This document shows positions 1 through 11,504 of a DNA stretch of 64,000 nucleotides, in pieces. How positions within the stretch are numbered: the first letter of the stretch is position 1; every line of letters starts with the position of its first letter. A program made the translations under genes and the position numbers. Under the pieces are notes generated by a model. The model ran no database searches. It was given only the letters and a program-made list of their open reading frames with translations, and was not told the DNA's origin. The stretch spans positions 377,001-441,000 of the forward strand of contig RCTD01000018.1 of assembly GCA_014898415.1 (NCBI GenBank). Reading direction: 5' to 3'. The stretch comes from Stromatinia cepivora. Taxonomy: Eukaryota > Ascomycota > Leotiomycetes > Helotiales > Sclerotiniaceae.

Positions 1-270
1 GAAAAATACGAAGATAGAACAGATAAAAAGATTATCGAGGATAAACAAAGTTCTACGGTTATTGGTATCAAGGGTGCACAAGTAGTCTTTTCTAATATGG
101 TCGACGTAGAGGAGAATGAAACAGATTGGCCAAATAGAAGACCAAGAGATGAGTTTTGGGCTGGAATGAAGGGAACTGTAGATATTCTTGCTGGTAGACC
201 TGATGTTCCAAGACCGGAAAGGAGATTGGTAGGCTGGAAGGCGAAGGATAGTAAGAGAGGTTTGATTTGA
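1..270 (+). CDS. 6-phosphofructokinase, C-terminal end (partial)
   Basis: The window opens inside a coding frame that runs from base 1 to a TGA at 268-270, giving 89 residues. The peptide contains VIGIKGAQVVFSNM, then TDWPNRRPRDEFW and VDILAGRP. These are the conserved tail motifs of the fungal (eukaryotic, tandem-domain) 6-phosphofructokinase, the glycolytic enzyme that phosphorylates fructose-6-phosphate with ATP in the cytosol. Only the extreme C-terminus is present, so the catalytic residues cannot be checked. No intron is needed in this stretch. The gene ends convergently with the esterase-like gene on the other strand. Identification rests on motif memory rather than a search; the frame itself is certain. 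Confidence 0.75.
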   Translation, partial: EKYEDRTDKKIIEDKQSSTVIGIKGAQVVFSNMVDVEENETDWPNRRPRDEFWAGMKGTVDILAGRPDVPRPERRLVGWKAKDSKRGLI

Positions 271-1582
271 TGGTGATGATGGATAGGTGATGATTGATGG
301 GTAGATGGATATTTTTACATGAGATGATAGAAGCATTGGTATTTGTCCTGAAAGGACAACTTTGATTGCGAGAATGAATCAGATGAGACGAGACGAGAAG
401 AACAGGAATGAGAAATGAGGCACGTGAGACGAACGAGGCAAGATGACGGGATGCAAATGTTTTGATGGAGATGAATGAATGAACGAATGAAATGAATCGA
501 GTTGAGTTGAGATGAGATGAGATGCAGTAAATAGCATAAATACAATATATTCATAACCAATATGACCTCGGGAATGAAATGATATCAATGATAAAAAGCT
601 TGATATGATTTAGAATAATGGAAATATGATGAGATGGGATAGGATAGGATAGGATTCTTCATTCTCTTTCTCTTATAAGAAGAGAAGACTTATAATATAG
701 ATATTCAATTTATATTTTACAATTTCTTGTATGTATAATATGTTTATTGTATGATTATGTTTAGTGTATGATTATGTTTTAATTCGATTCGATTCGATTA
801 TAGATTTTTGTTTATATTTCTGATTGAAGTTGAGGATTGAAATTGAGGATTAGCTGGGTAGTTTGTTGGATTGTTGAATTTGTTTGATTATTTGAGTTTT
901 GGATTGTTTGATTGTTTGAGTTTTGTAAGTAATCTATTCTATTCATCTATTCATCTATTTATAAATCTAGTTTATTTATTCACCAATCCATTAAACCTAA
1001 ATCTTATATTACAAAATTCTTCTTTTCCTTTCCTTTCTACTTTTCGTCCCGTATTCTACATTCTTCTCTGCTCTCCTCCTCCCCTGCTCCTTCTCTTCTA
1101 ATTACAAAACGGACATATAGATAGATAGATAAACTTCTATTCGTACATATTCATTTATAGAGTGGCTAATAGCTAGTAGATATTTTGTAAATTATTAAGT
1201 AGTGGGTTATTCTTTACTATACGAAGTATTTAAATATATAGTAGGTAGATAGGTAGATCATCTTATATTTTTTTATTATACAATGTTTAGCGGTAATTTT
1301 AATTTTCTTCTTTTGATTGAAGTTTTGAGATACTATTGGGTTTGAGTTTGATGTCGGGTTTGATGTCTAGATGTTATTTTTAGGTTTGGAAAGAAATAAT
1401 AAGCCGATCTGATCTATATAAGGAGAATAACCTTATATGGAGTATGAAATCTTACTATTCGTAATATGTTTCTAATCTATAAGAATAAGTATATCTCTCT
1501 TAAACTTATACAAACCCTCCATCTATCATTCTTCTAATCTAAGATTGTATTGCCACAATCTAACACTCTACTCCATACCTAC
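271..1582. other. Intergenic, AT-rich low-complexity DNA
   Basis: Convergent intergenic region between the phosphofructokinase tail and the esterase-like gene. It holds simple repeats, including GATAG units at about 637-655 and GATTC units at about 781-797, and T-rich stretches. I see no gene-like reading frame here; the longer open frames are compositionally simple. Confidence 0.6.
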
Positions 1583-2722
1583 CTATCTATTCCTCTCCCA
1601 AAACTCCCCCGCCCTCTTGGCCCCCAACGCCGCCTCCTCTTCAAACCCCACAACATGTCCCAGCAACAAAATATCATGCACAGCATTCCCCTCAATCTGC
1701 AACTCAGTCTTATTCCCCACCTCCGTAAACTCCTCAAAAGCCTTCACAATATCCTCAAAAAGCACCTCGCACTCCCCCACACTAAAAAACAACGGCGTAG
1801 CACTCTTAAACGCATTGCCCACAAAAGAAATGCTCGCATCGCTTAATTGTACCCCCGTCCCCTCCAAAGGCCTCAATCCTTCCACCCCCCAGTTCCCAAA
1901 TTCTTCAGGGAGATAATCCGTCGCTGCGCGCGGAGATTCCCGGAATTTTCCCGCCGTTATCCCGCCGGCTACATCGACCCACGGTGACCATAACCACGCA
2001 CATGCCGGATGAGGAAGTCCTGCAGATGTATATGGTTATCGTGTATATCTCAACAGCGCCAGGACTAAATTTCCTCCCGCACTATCACCCGATACAACGA
2101 TGTTTTGGGGTTTAATATGCAGCGTTTCGGTTAAGTAGCAATAACTCGTAATGGCGTCCTGTAATGCGGCGGGAAATTTCCCGCCCGGAATGTTGGCAAG
2201 TCGGTATTGGGGACAAAATACATGGGTGGCGCTGGTATGGGTTAGGAGTGTTTGGGCTGCGAATCCAGCGTCTTTTGTTCGGCCATCGCCGACTACGTAG
2301 GCGCCGCCGTGGAAATGGAGAATAATGTTGTTGTTGGTTGATTTTTCTGGGGATGGGGATGGGGATGGAGGAGCAGGATACCATGTTCCACCTATTATTT
2401 CTGGGGCGATTTTTGGATTGGATGTTGTGACTCCTTGGTAGCGCGTTGCAGATGTAGGTGCAATGGTACAGAAACGTGTGGTTTCCTTGTTGGGGAGTAG
2501 ATGTAGGATGGTTCCTCTTTGGGTGTCGGAAATGTATTTGACGAAGGCTTGGAGGAGGCGGACTCGTATGCTTTGGTTGTAGGACCATTTTGGACATGGT
2601 CGGTTAAGGGGTGAGATGTAATATGTTAGGTAAAAGGGAAGACTGAGGAGGTTTAGAGTGAGGGTGGAGATGAGGCAGAGGTGTTTTCCTGGGAAGGTGG
2701 TATAGAAGGGGGGTGAAGCCAT
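1583..2722 (-). pseudogene. Alpha/beta hydrolase (HSL-type esterase), interrupted by an in-frame stop
   Basis: A single frame runs from ATG at 2722 to TAG at 1583-1585, with one TAA at 2036-2038 (after residue 228); uninterrupted it would be 379 aa. The N-terminal part has a hydrophobic segment near residues 12-35. It carries the oxyanion motif HFHGGAYVVGDGR and the nucleophile motif GDSAGGNL of the hormone-sensitive-lipase family. The part after the stop continues in the same frame with AWLWSPWVDV and a C-terminal AVHDI segment, the expected place of the catalytic His. Both halves are family-like and exactly in phase (1583 to 2038 is 152 codons), so this looks like a recent nonsense change, e.g. 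CAA to TAA, not an intron. The only GT...CAG pair spanning the stop nearby would be about 35 bp and would shift the frame. A sequencing error or stop readthrough cannot be excluded. Confidence 0.75.
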
Positions 2723-3969
2723 GGTGAACGAGGATTATGGCGAGATGTTGAGATTGGGTTTCAGTTATCCGGGGAGTTCAATGGGCTTATTTCCTCGCTC
2801 TAGGGGGCTTTCATTGGGATTCGAAGATTTGTATCCTCATTGAAATTTCGTACCAGGGGTATATATATACATACAGAATTCCCCAGTAAGATCCCAAATT
2901 ATAAAGAGAAACACGTAGTTGACTATTTTGCCGAGGTATCCACCTCGCTATACCGGACCCAAAAATTAGGCCTATCGGATTCGGTATAAACGGGTTTCCG
3001 GTATGGAAGATTTGTATGATCAGTTTCAATCACTAGTTTCAGAATTTTAACCCTAGATTAATAGGAAAAATGCATGAACCTTTTCCTTGCAAATTTTATA
3101 CCGGAATTGTAAAGATTTGTCCGGTAAAAGCTAAATACCGGAATTTCCGGCATACACATGAAAAAAAAAACCGGTATATCCAGGATTCTGGTATAACCGC
3201 GTCCGGTATAGCGAGGTTCTTTGGTACGGAGGATGGGACCAGAATAAAGTGCGAGCAAAAGAGAAGCATACCTAGGTAGATAGAATATAATTCCGATTCC
3301 CTAAATTCTATCTACTACCGATACACTTCTAATGTTTTCCCAATTTCTTAGCATCATCAAGATATGTTGTCGGAAAGTCCCAAGTAAAGTTCTAGGGTAT
3401 ACTTGCCGATATTGCCTACACCAAGCAATCAGACTAGCACTTCTATCTGCAATCTCAGCACCTTTGAGACTTTCGAAGACTCGAAATTCTAAAAGTATAT
3501 CATCACATAAGATACCTAAACAAGAGTAGGAAAGAACGGCAATTTTAATCAAATAAATGTTAACCTTATCCATCCCAATACACTATCAATATATTGATGA
3601 AGGATGTATAGATCTTCTCTTTTACCAATCCACTTCAATACATACAAATCAAACATCATCTCATATAAGAATTGGAATAATACACCAACTGCACTTCTTC
3701 CCTAAATCATCTTATTTCCAAAGAGAAAGTAACCTCAAAGTTCGTTTTAGATTAGCTATAGAAAAGAATAAAAAGTATATCTCTATCCGAAAAGAAAAAT
3801 ATTATTTGCACAAGAAAGAAAATCTCTCCTCTCTTCGGCCATACCATGTAAGATTACCTAGTAACTTCCATCACTACCTCATGTTAAAATTACCCGACGC
3901 CTTCCCAACAATCCATCCAAAACATAAATCATCCATTCAAAACCCCTCTTTTCCTAATAATTCTCAAAT
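2723..3969. other. Intergenic region with inverted-repeat cluster
   Basis: Lies between the 5' end of the esterase-like gene and the 3' end of the GPI protein gene. Apart from the CCGGTAT-rich inverted repeat described separately (2942-3217), I see no coding signal; open frames here have no recognisable features. Confidence 0.5.
2942..3217. repeat. Short element with 17-bp inverted termini and repeated CCGGTAT units
   Basis: The 17-mer ACCTCGCTATACCGGAC at 2942-2958 returns as its exact reverse complement at 3201-3217. Between them CCGGTAT/ATACCGG-like words occur in both orientations (about 2996, 3102, 3119, 3137, 3171). The 276-bp unit could fold back on itself and resembles a miniature inverted-repeat element. 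I found no convincing target-site duplication, so the type is not assigned. Confidence 0.45.
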
Positions 3970-6102
3970 CTACAAAATAATCATCAATCCAAAAATGCCA
4001 CCGACTACCGCAACCAACATTGCCACATTAGCATTAGCATTAGCAAGGTGGCCTGCTGCGCCGGTAAATGGGACGTAGGTAGAATAACCCAAGATTGAAG
4101 AGGTTCCTGCTGGGCCTGCTGGAACCGGTACAGTAGAGGACGCTGGTACTGGTTTACATCCACCAGGTGGACAAACGGGTACAGTGGTTGTTGCATATGT
4201 GGGAGCTGGTGAGGGAGCAACATAAGTGATGATTGTAGATGGGGCTTCACCTCCGATTTCTGACACGATAACAGTGGCGCTTGGGCCGGACGGGTAAGTG
4301 ATATAAGTAGTGACGCCGACGCCGTAGATGGAGGTGGTGTATGTAATAGGCGATGGTGCAAGTACGTAGATGGAAGGTTCGGGGATACGAGACGCGGGTT
4401 CAGAGTGAGTTCCTAGAGTGGGGGCTGGGACGATGTAGATGGATGAGGGGGGGAGTGGGCTGTATGTTGGACATGTGGGCATGGTGTATGGAAGACAGGT
4501 TTTGCATGGGAGGATGGTGGGTGGAATTGGTGTCCAGGTGTAGGATGTTGGGACTGCGGTTTCGTGACAGGATGTTGTGGTGGCGGTGATGAAGCCGCTA
4601 GTTGGGCATGGAATACCAGCGCTGGATAGGGCACATGCGTAGCAGGGATATCCTATGGTTGATGTACTCCAGATTGGCCTATGTTCTGTGGAGCAATCAC
4701 TTGTGACGTAGGAAGTAACTGATTCATTTGTTAGTAACGTTATCGGAGAATGAAGGATAGATTAACTGACCAGTCTTGTCTCCAATAGTATGGCATGATT
4801 CAATGATGGATATATAGACGATGATTTCAACACCAACAATCTTGTCTCCAGTTGGGCATGCGGGAGTTACATATGGAGGAGGAATGAAAGTTCTGGAAGC
4901 AAGTTAGTAACAGACTATTTCTCAATCACCGATTACTTACGTAGTAACAGTTGAAATATCATGAATAGTTTTGGTATCATGATCTGTAACAGTATCGTGA
5001 ATAGTAGCAGTCACAGTTCTGTTATGATCAACAGTTGAAATGATAGTTTTGTTTCCATAAGGACCAGGAAGTCCACCAGATCCTGATGGATGATATGGTG
5101 GAAGAGTGGCAGATGCGGATGGAGTGTAAATAGGAGTTGTGGTGTTGGGTGTCAAAGCTGAAAGACAATGTCCATCACCAGTCGGACGACCAGATTCACA
5201 TTTACAACTCGCTGAACATCCATCACCAGCTACTGTATTACCATCATCACACTCTTCATTCAATGATGCTTCCCAAATTCCATCACCGCATCCAACTGGG
5301 GTTGCACCGCGACTGATGATATATGGTAATCCAATTGTCTTATCACCGAAAGTTTGCGATCCCTCACCAATAACATCTTGAGCAATAGCAAGAGCTTCAA
5401 ACCCATTGATTCCAACAGATGGATAACTGGAAAAGGCTTCATGAACACTGCAAGACCAACTGGATAAAGCAGCATCATTAAGAGTACCGAGTGCTGGCGA
5501 GGATGCAACAATGTGAGCTTTGTTGTAGCAAGCAAGGTTTCCTCGGACAGTGAAATCTCCAAAGTATGAGAGAGATTCTACCTTGGCGGAATCCACATTG
5601 TTGTAGTAACAAGACAAGGCATAATAGAGACCAGTCTGTTGAGCACCTGCGAGACTTTTGGCAGATGCTGCGAATTTGATAGAGTTATCGATCAAAACTT
5701 TGGCACCGGGTTGAGCTGAGAAGTGGAAAGTTGGATCCGTGCCTGATATGCTAGTTAGTATTCGTACCTTTAAAAAGTGATGTGAGCTGAGAGCCCCTTA
5801 CCGATAACGACGATGTTTCCTTGAACTGCAGGTCCCCAAGTATTCTTGGTATCAGTCAAAAATTGAACATCACTTGGTGATGTCGAGCAGTCTGGGTCGG
5901 CAATGACAATAGCTTTGAAAGCAGCGAACTCGGCTGTTGTCATCGTTTTCCATTGTGCTTCACTGACCACCTTGGTGGTGTATCCAAGGACAGATGTTGC
6001 CTCCGCAAACTCTTTATACTCGAATTTATCGACAAAAAGGAGGTCTTCTGCAAGTATAGAAGCCGCTAGACTGGCCAACAGGCTACCGGTAGAGAACTTC
6101 AT
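3970..6102 (-). CDS. GPI-anchored cell-surface protein with DUF4215-type cysteine motif
   Basis: Four exons: 5802-6102, 4941-5742, 4771-4892 and 3970-4718 (657 aa). All three introns have good donors (GTAAGG, GTAAGT, GTCAGT) and TACTAAC/TTACTAAC branch points, and phases agree. The start ATG at 6102 opens a signal peptide (MKFSTGSLLASLAASILA). Residues of about 20-230 form a globular, flavodoxin-like-looking region. Around residues 250-285 lies CGDGIWEASLNEECDDGN followed by GDGCSASC, matching the DUF4215/myxobacterial cysteine-rich repeat. After that the chain is Ser/Thr/Pro-rich and rich in TVT and TTI words. The C-terminus ends in small residues plus a hydrophobic tail (VAMLVAVVGGIFGLMIIL), a GPI-anchor signal. 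The protein is therefore probably secreted and attached to the membrane or cell wall; its specific job is unknown. Confidence 0.85.
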
Positions 6103-7610
6103 TGAGGTAAGAGAAGAACTGCTAAAGTAGTCGAGATATATTAAGAAAAATTATCTATGGTAAGTAGAAAAACGAGTGTGTCTGTTAAAGAGTGACTGAA
6201 GGAGAAACGAGTGACAATAATGAAAAGGGCCAGGAGGTGGATAGGAAGACTGGAAGGGATATAATATATAAACAAAATACTTTCTTCTTGTTTCTACTCA
6301 TGATTTCGAAGTGATATTCATGGCTTAGAAGGCTGCGAGGTAATAGATCGTAACATGATAGAGGGCTGAAGTGCTATAGACAAATTGAATATTGGAACAG
6401 TCAATATTCAAAAGTGTCTAAAATCTCTGTGACAGGTCGGATATCAACATCGTACCTGCATAAGTTCGGAAATCGTTTGCGCCTCAAAAATCCTGCTTCT
6501 CCTTACCGTAGGCAAGCCAATCGTGCGTGTTGTTTTCAGCTCAACAGCCACCCTTGGCAATGAATGGAAAGGTTTCACAAAATGCTTTTTTGTGAAATTT
6601 AATCCAAATTTAGAGAGATGAGGAGATTAATAAGGAAAGCATAAAATAATTTTCAGTGGCCAGCCGTGTTTGTATTGCTTCACAAGACTGGTTTGTCAGG
6701 TTTTGGTCGATTAATGCAGGGACAATTAAAGTTATCTCCCCCAGAAAAAGAGATATTGGCAAGCTGGACAAATTAAATTGATCTCACTCAGGGGATAGTT
6801 GGAGCCTCAAATTGAGTTGATGGAGCTAACCAAGTGGCACTTGCCAATGGAGTCTCACTTCCTGAACTCCCAGACTTCTAGACCTCAAATATAATCTTAT
6901 ACGATGTAAGAATTATGTCCAATCATCAACCCTGGAGAATATGGACTTCCAAGTGGAAGGATTGAAGGAATATCGTTGTGATGCCAAACAGGACACGACA
7001 TTTTTGATCCAAATGGCATTGATTCAAGGCACCAGAATTCGAGACGAGATTTATCACATGATGACTAATAAATGATTAATGCTATTGTCTCATTATATTT
7101 CTTCTATTCAACAACCAATGCCAGCTATTGAATCCCGAGCTTTGAGGCTATTGAACCATATGAAATAGCATAAGAGATATACTTTCACATATACATCGTT
7201 CCATAGTGCATTCGATTTTATTACCGTCAAATGTTTCCAATCACAAATCTCGTACCGCGCGCTTACATCAAATTGCTTTCCTGACCTTTAATAGCCTGAC
7301 ACAGATCACTACGTGAAGTTCCTTTTCATAAGGATGCCCATATATCTTTTCTAAGTACTAAATATTGTAATACTTGCTTGTCTATAATCATAGACCACCA
7401 GGGAGAAGTACTCCACAGCATCCATGACATATTTGGAGCCTGAAGACGGTCAACATTTGAGGTCCAACAATGGGGTTCAGACATTGAAATCTCATATTTA
7501 GGTGGGAGACGTCTTTTTTCATTGTCAAATTCTACTTTGAGTTATCTTTTCAAAAAGTCGTTCTGTTTTATCTTGAATTCACGTTTCAAATTCTCTTTAC
7601 TCCCATCAAA
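6103..7610. other. Intergenic region, shared upstream of two divergent genes
   Basis: About 1.5 kb separating the divergent GPI-protein and F-box-like genes; both promoters must lie here. I see no reliable reading frame, RNA gene or repeat in it. Confidence 0.5.
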
Positions 7611-9050
7611 ATGAGCACCTCAATCCAACCCACCCATCTCCCAATTTCTCCACACTCCTCCTCCTCCAAACCAAATTTGAAAGCTCACTTCCCCATCACC
7701 CATCTCCCATCGGACATCCTAATCACTCTCCTCCGCCTAATCCCCTGCCCCCAAATCCTCTCCGCCTTCTCCCTCTGCTCAAAACAATTTCACCACTACA
7801 CCACTCCATACCTGTACTCCCACTTCCAACACCACGGCGAGACTTGTACTTCTCTTTCCCACTTCCTCCATACCATTCTCCACAAACCGCATTTGGCACT
7901 TTACACCAAAACATTTACTGCCAATGCACTGTTGGGCTATTGTACCGACATCGATATGTCTCTATTTACAACTAGAGATTGGGACATTCTCGCACGCCGT
8001 CTTAAAGAGGTTCATATTTCCGAAAATGGAGAACGAGATCCATATTTCAATCCTCATATTTCCTCCCAATGGTATTCATTTATCAGACAAGGGAATTGGG
8101 ATGCCATTGTTGCATTTCTGCTCTGTCTTCTTCCAAATATACACACACTAAATATAGTCAACCATGCAAGTGGTTGTCCGTACGGATATCCATACCTCGA
8201 AACCGTGCTCCACCGAGCAGCAAATCTACAACATCAACGACTTCTCTCCCCCCATTGCCCTCCACAGCCTTATTCATTCCCTTATTTACAAAATCTACAT
8301 CTTGCAAAGCATGATTTAATACATTACCCACGCATGGGATTTGAAATTTTACGTTTGCTCCCCTTCCTGGCTATTCCTTCTGTTCGGAAGGTTGAGACAC
8401 ATATGATTTCGGATTATCATTTCCCTTTTTCTATTCTTCCCTCTGCCTCCCCTAGCCAAAGCCAATCCCAACAACCTCCCCATCAAACATCCTTTACACT
8501 ATCAACATTCTACTCGTTTCCCCTCCCCAACTTCGCATTCACAACCACCCACTTAACCCTCTCGCACACCGTTCTTCGCAGCTCATCACTCTCTACATTT
8601 TTCTCCTATTTCCGAACTCTCAAATGTTTATCCTGGAAATGGAATTTCTCCCCACAAAACGCCAATCGAGAAGGATTGGTGTATAATTTCAACATCACCC
8701 ATTTTCTAAATTCTATCAACCATTTAAGAGATATACTTGAGGTATTGAAAGTGCGCATTTGCCCTGAGTCAATTAATGAGGAAGAGAGCGAGGGGGAGGA
8801 CAGAGGAATTGAAGAAGATGAATGGATATCCATCCTTAGCTCCTTCACAACATTAAAAGAGCTTGAGCTAGATATTCCGCCATATATACCTCTTTTCTAC
8901 AAATCCAATACCAAAACCCCAATAACTCTAACCCAGTCTCAATGGAAAACATCCCTTTCACCAGCTTCAGTTTCAAGGAGAGGTATTGAAGGGATTAGCG
9001 AGCAACAGCGAGGAAGAATCCGAGAATCGGAAGAAGAAACAGAGACATAA
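7611..9050 (+). CDS. F-box-like protein
   Basis: Single-exon frame of 479 aa; the ATG sits in a good context (TCAAAATGAG). Residues of about 28-75 read FPITHLPSDILITLLRLIP, then a Leu/Cys-rich helix and a tyrosine-rich TTPYLYSHF segment. That is the usual pattern of fungal F-box-like proteins (LP.D+L..+...L, then a helix leading to Y..H). The rest is leucine-rich with patterns typical of the C-terminal region of fungal F-box/LRR-like proteins. An acidic stretch (EEESEGEDRGIEEDEW) lies near residues 390-405. Such proteins usually bring substrates to an SCF ubiquitin ligase; the substrate cannot be told. The F-box call is by pattern only. Confidence 0.6.
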   Translation: MSTSIQPTHLPISPHSSSSKPNLKAHFPITHLPSDILITLLRLIPCPQILSAFSLCSKQFHHYTTPYLYSHFQHHGETCTSLSHFLHTILHKPHLALYTKTFTANALLGYCTDIDMSLFTTRDWDILARRLKEVHISENGERDPYFNPHISSQWYSFIRQGNWDAIVAFLLCLLPNIHTLNIVNHASGCPYGYPYLETVLHRAANLQHQRLLSPHCPPQPYSFPYLQNLHLAKHDLIHYPRMGFEILRLLPFLAIPSVRKVETHMISDYHFPFSILPSASPSQSQSQQPPHQTSFTLSTFYSFPLPNFAFTTTHLTLSHTVLRSSSLSTFFSYFRTLKCLSWKWNFSPQNANREGLVYNFNITHFLNSINHLRDILEVLKVRICPESINEEESEGEDRGIEEDEWISILSSFTTLKELELDIPPYIPLFYKSNTKTPITLTQSQWKTSLSPASVSRRGIEGISEQQRGRIRESEEETET

Positions 9051-10796
9051 ATACACATACAAACGAAAAGAGCAAAAGAAGGTTCTTGTGAAGAATATAT
9101 ACAACGAGCCATACAAACGCAATCTCGAAAGATGGTCATGTGGATGGTTTATGGTGAGGAGGAAGATAATGAAGCTGTATCACAGGGAATTCTGAGATAA
9201 TATTGCAATCTCCTATATGACGAATGTCCTCCAGCATGCGACAATTGCACTATTCCCAGGAGAATTTATCCTATACACACACTTGACATAAAAAAAAAAT
9301 CCAATTCTCAAGCATAGATTCATTATCTCCACTGTTACTGAGACACCCAACTGAAAATCCGAAAGCCCCATACTAAGCATTGCACCAAAGTGTAATAAGA
9401 CTTACTAAAACCTCTCATTCCAGAACTGCGATGCCCATACCTGCAGATTTCCGAGTCAATAGCTAATGGAAAGTTACACTCTTTCATAATTTAATTGCTA
9501 ATGATATTCTTTTTTTTAAAGAGCCACCCCATGATCTGTGGCTGAATACAACGTTGAAGTGAGTGTTCTCTGGGACAATTTCTCTCGCCTCATTTACGGG
9601 TTCTTTCGCGAACTCCTAACTTCGACTCTCCGTTGGAGAGTTCAATGAGGATTCCTTGAATCTCATTTCCAAATTAACACCTGCAACACCTGGAAAGCTC
9701 TCGGGTCTGGGGTCGATGGGATAGGCGTGGCAAGAGGGTGTTTTGAGAGCTGTAAGTTTTTGGTTGCTGCTGAGGGTTAGGCAGAATAGATATAAGAGGA
9801 CAATCCCCATTTCATGTGGGCGGTACATCCAAATTGCATATATAATGTCTCCCTTGTCCGTTCGAATATAACTTGAATGAACTTTTCGTAAGTAGGTAGC
9901 TATGGAGTTTCAAGCCCATCAGCTTATGTTCCATATGTAAATATCGCCACTCAATACCCTATGCTACGTACATACTGACATCGCACGATCCGTTTACATA
10001 TCTGCGATTTGAAACTTCTTGGACATTCTTTTCCTGATTGAGCACCATATCTGAAAATTTATACCGCTTCTCTCTGAGCCATCTGGGCCAAATGTACTTG
10101 TCAAGATCAACAGAGACTCCCAAGAGAAGGTACTCGAACACTCGCCACTGATGCGCAAAAGTGCAGCTCAAGAGGCGAGGAAATCCAAACTCTTGGATGC
10201 AACAAAATTTCGACAACGAACTCAACGTATAAATGCCTTTACCACACATTAGAATGTATCAAACGGAAAGTAGTTTGTGGATGATGCATGGAAGGGAGTC
10301 CAGATTGTCATATTGTTGTGGACATTGTAAAACTGCTAGGGTAGAATGGTAGGATTGGAAGTTTGGAGAGAATAAGTTACGTCGGTAGCAAGGATGAAGG
10401 ATAAATAGTGGCAGTTGCAGCAGAATTGTCATGCTGAAATTGTGAATTTGATTTCAAGTTATTTTGTATATGTGGATGGAGTTGCGCCCCGTATCTCAAT
10501 TTGATTCATGAGTGGAGTAGAGTGTCTTGATCAAAGCAAGAGCTCTTTCAGTATCGAGTACCGGTATGTCTGACCTACTACCTAAGGCATCACGATGTAG
10601 ATCTTAAGGATGCCTTTATTATTTAGTCGTAGCTTTATATCGCTCGTACCATCATCTGAGGTGAGAGGATGTTTTAAAGTTCACACAGCTCAGAGAGGCT
10701 GAGCCGCAATATTGTGCAAAATCTTCGCGTTCGAAATGGGTGGTCGAGGGCTTTCCTTGCCTCTATTCTTCCTTCCTCTTCCTCTCCAACATCTCA
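9051..10796. other. Intergenic region between F-box-like gene and COX16
   Basis: About 1.75 kb. Two unexplained minus-strand open frames occur, 9959-10249 (96 codons) and 9616-9828 (70 codons, with a short hydrophobic N-terminus). Neither has a recognisable motif or intron signals that extend it, so I do not call them genes. Confidence 0.45.
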
Positions 10797-11206
10797 CTAT
10801 AGTTTACCATCATGTTCACCCGGAAGTCTCTTGACTCTCTTTTGCTCCCAATCGTCTAAATCTTTCGCGGCAAGTCTCTATAATAGCAACAGAAATCAGC
10901 ACATTGTTCCCAAGCATAAAAATATGATAGCACACTCACGTAGTATTCTTCCTTCATATCCACTCGCCTTCCAGTCTTGCCAATTCCAAGCTCCTCTTCT
11001 TTACTTAATCTTCGCACACGTTTATCGTGTTTCTCATATCTGATAGCTGTGGCAGGAGTAAGGAAGAAGGATCCAGCAACCATGGTTGCAATAAATGGTA
11101 AACCGAAGAGGGCGAAGGGATGCTTGGCTAGAGCACTTCGATATCTTGCGGCGAAAGTATTTGAATCTGCAGCACCACGAAACTTCTTGCTTCCAAAGAC
11201 TGCCAT
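10797..11206 (-). CDS. COX16: Cytochrome c oxidase assembly protein COX16
   Basis: Two exons, 10940-11206 and 10797-10877, joined by a 62-bp intron (donor GTGAGT, acceptor TATAG) in phase 0, give 115 aa. The sequence KHPFALFGLPFIATMVAGSF is the single transmembrane segment, followed by LTPATAIRYEKHDKRVRRLS. After splicing the tail reads EEYYRLAAKDLDDWEQKRVK. All of these are hallmark COX16 motifs, and the length is normal for the family. COX16 is an inner-mitochondrial-membrane protein needed for cytochrome c oxidase assembly. It is divergently transcribed from the ATR kinase gene, sharing a 298-bp promoter region. Without the second exon the frame would run into an unrelated tail, which supports the intron. 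Confidence 0.93.
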
Positions 11207-11504
11207 TCTGCAAATACCTCAGGATAATAAAATATCAATGATAAGCCAATTGTAAAAAGTCCGTTGAATAGTGAATTGAGAACCCCGTAAACATAAACAT
11301 TGAATGTTGTTTTCCAAACAACCGTACTTGGACCAAATAAAGCCTTCCAATCTAAAAGATTTCAAAGTCACGTGTAAACGTGAAGCTCTTAATTGTTTTT
11401 CGTGGAAGGAACGCGTCGACAACCTCTTTTTCCAGTAAGTCATAAGCCATCGTCCAATCGCCAATTTTTTGAAAGCCATTGTGATAACAGATGGTCATGA
11501 AAAA
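11207..11504. promoter_or_regulatory. Divergent COX16/ATR-kinase promoter with ACGCGT box
   Basis: 298 bp between two start codons on opposite strands. ACGCGT at 11411-11416, 89 bp before the kinase ATG, matches the MCB (MluI cell-cycle box) bound by MBF-type factors in yeasts. A CACGTG E-box occurs at about 11371. The sites are seen directly; regulation by them is inference. Confidence 0.4.

Noticed and set aside
2001..2060. A tiny intron removing the TAA in the esterase gene
   Set aside because: The only nearby GT...CAG pair is about 35 bp, has a poor donor (GTTGAG), would shift the frame and would delete a conserved helix.
9959..10249. 96-codon minus-strand open frame as a small gene
   Set aside because: No motif, signal peptide, coding-like neighbour exon or recognisable family; could be chance.
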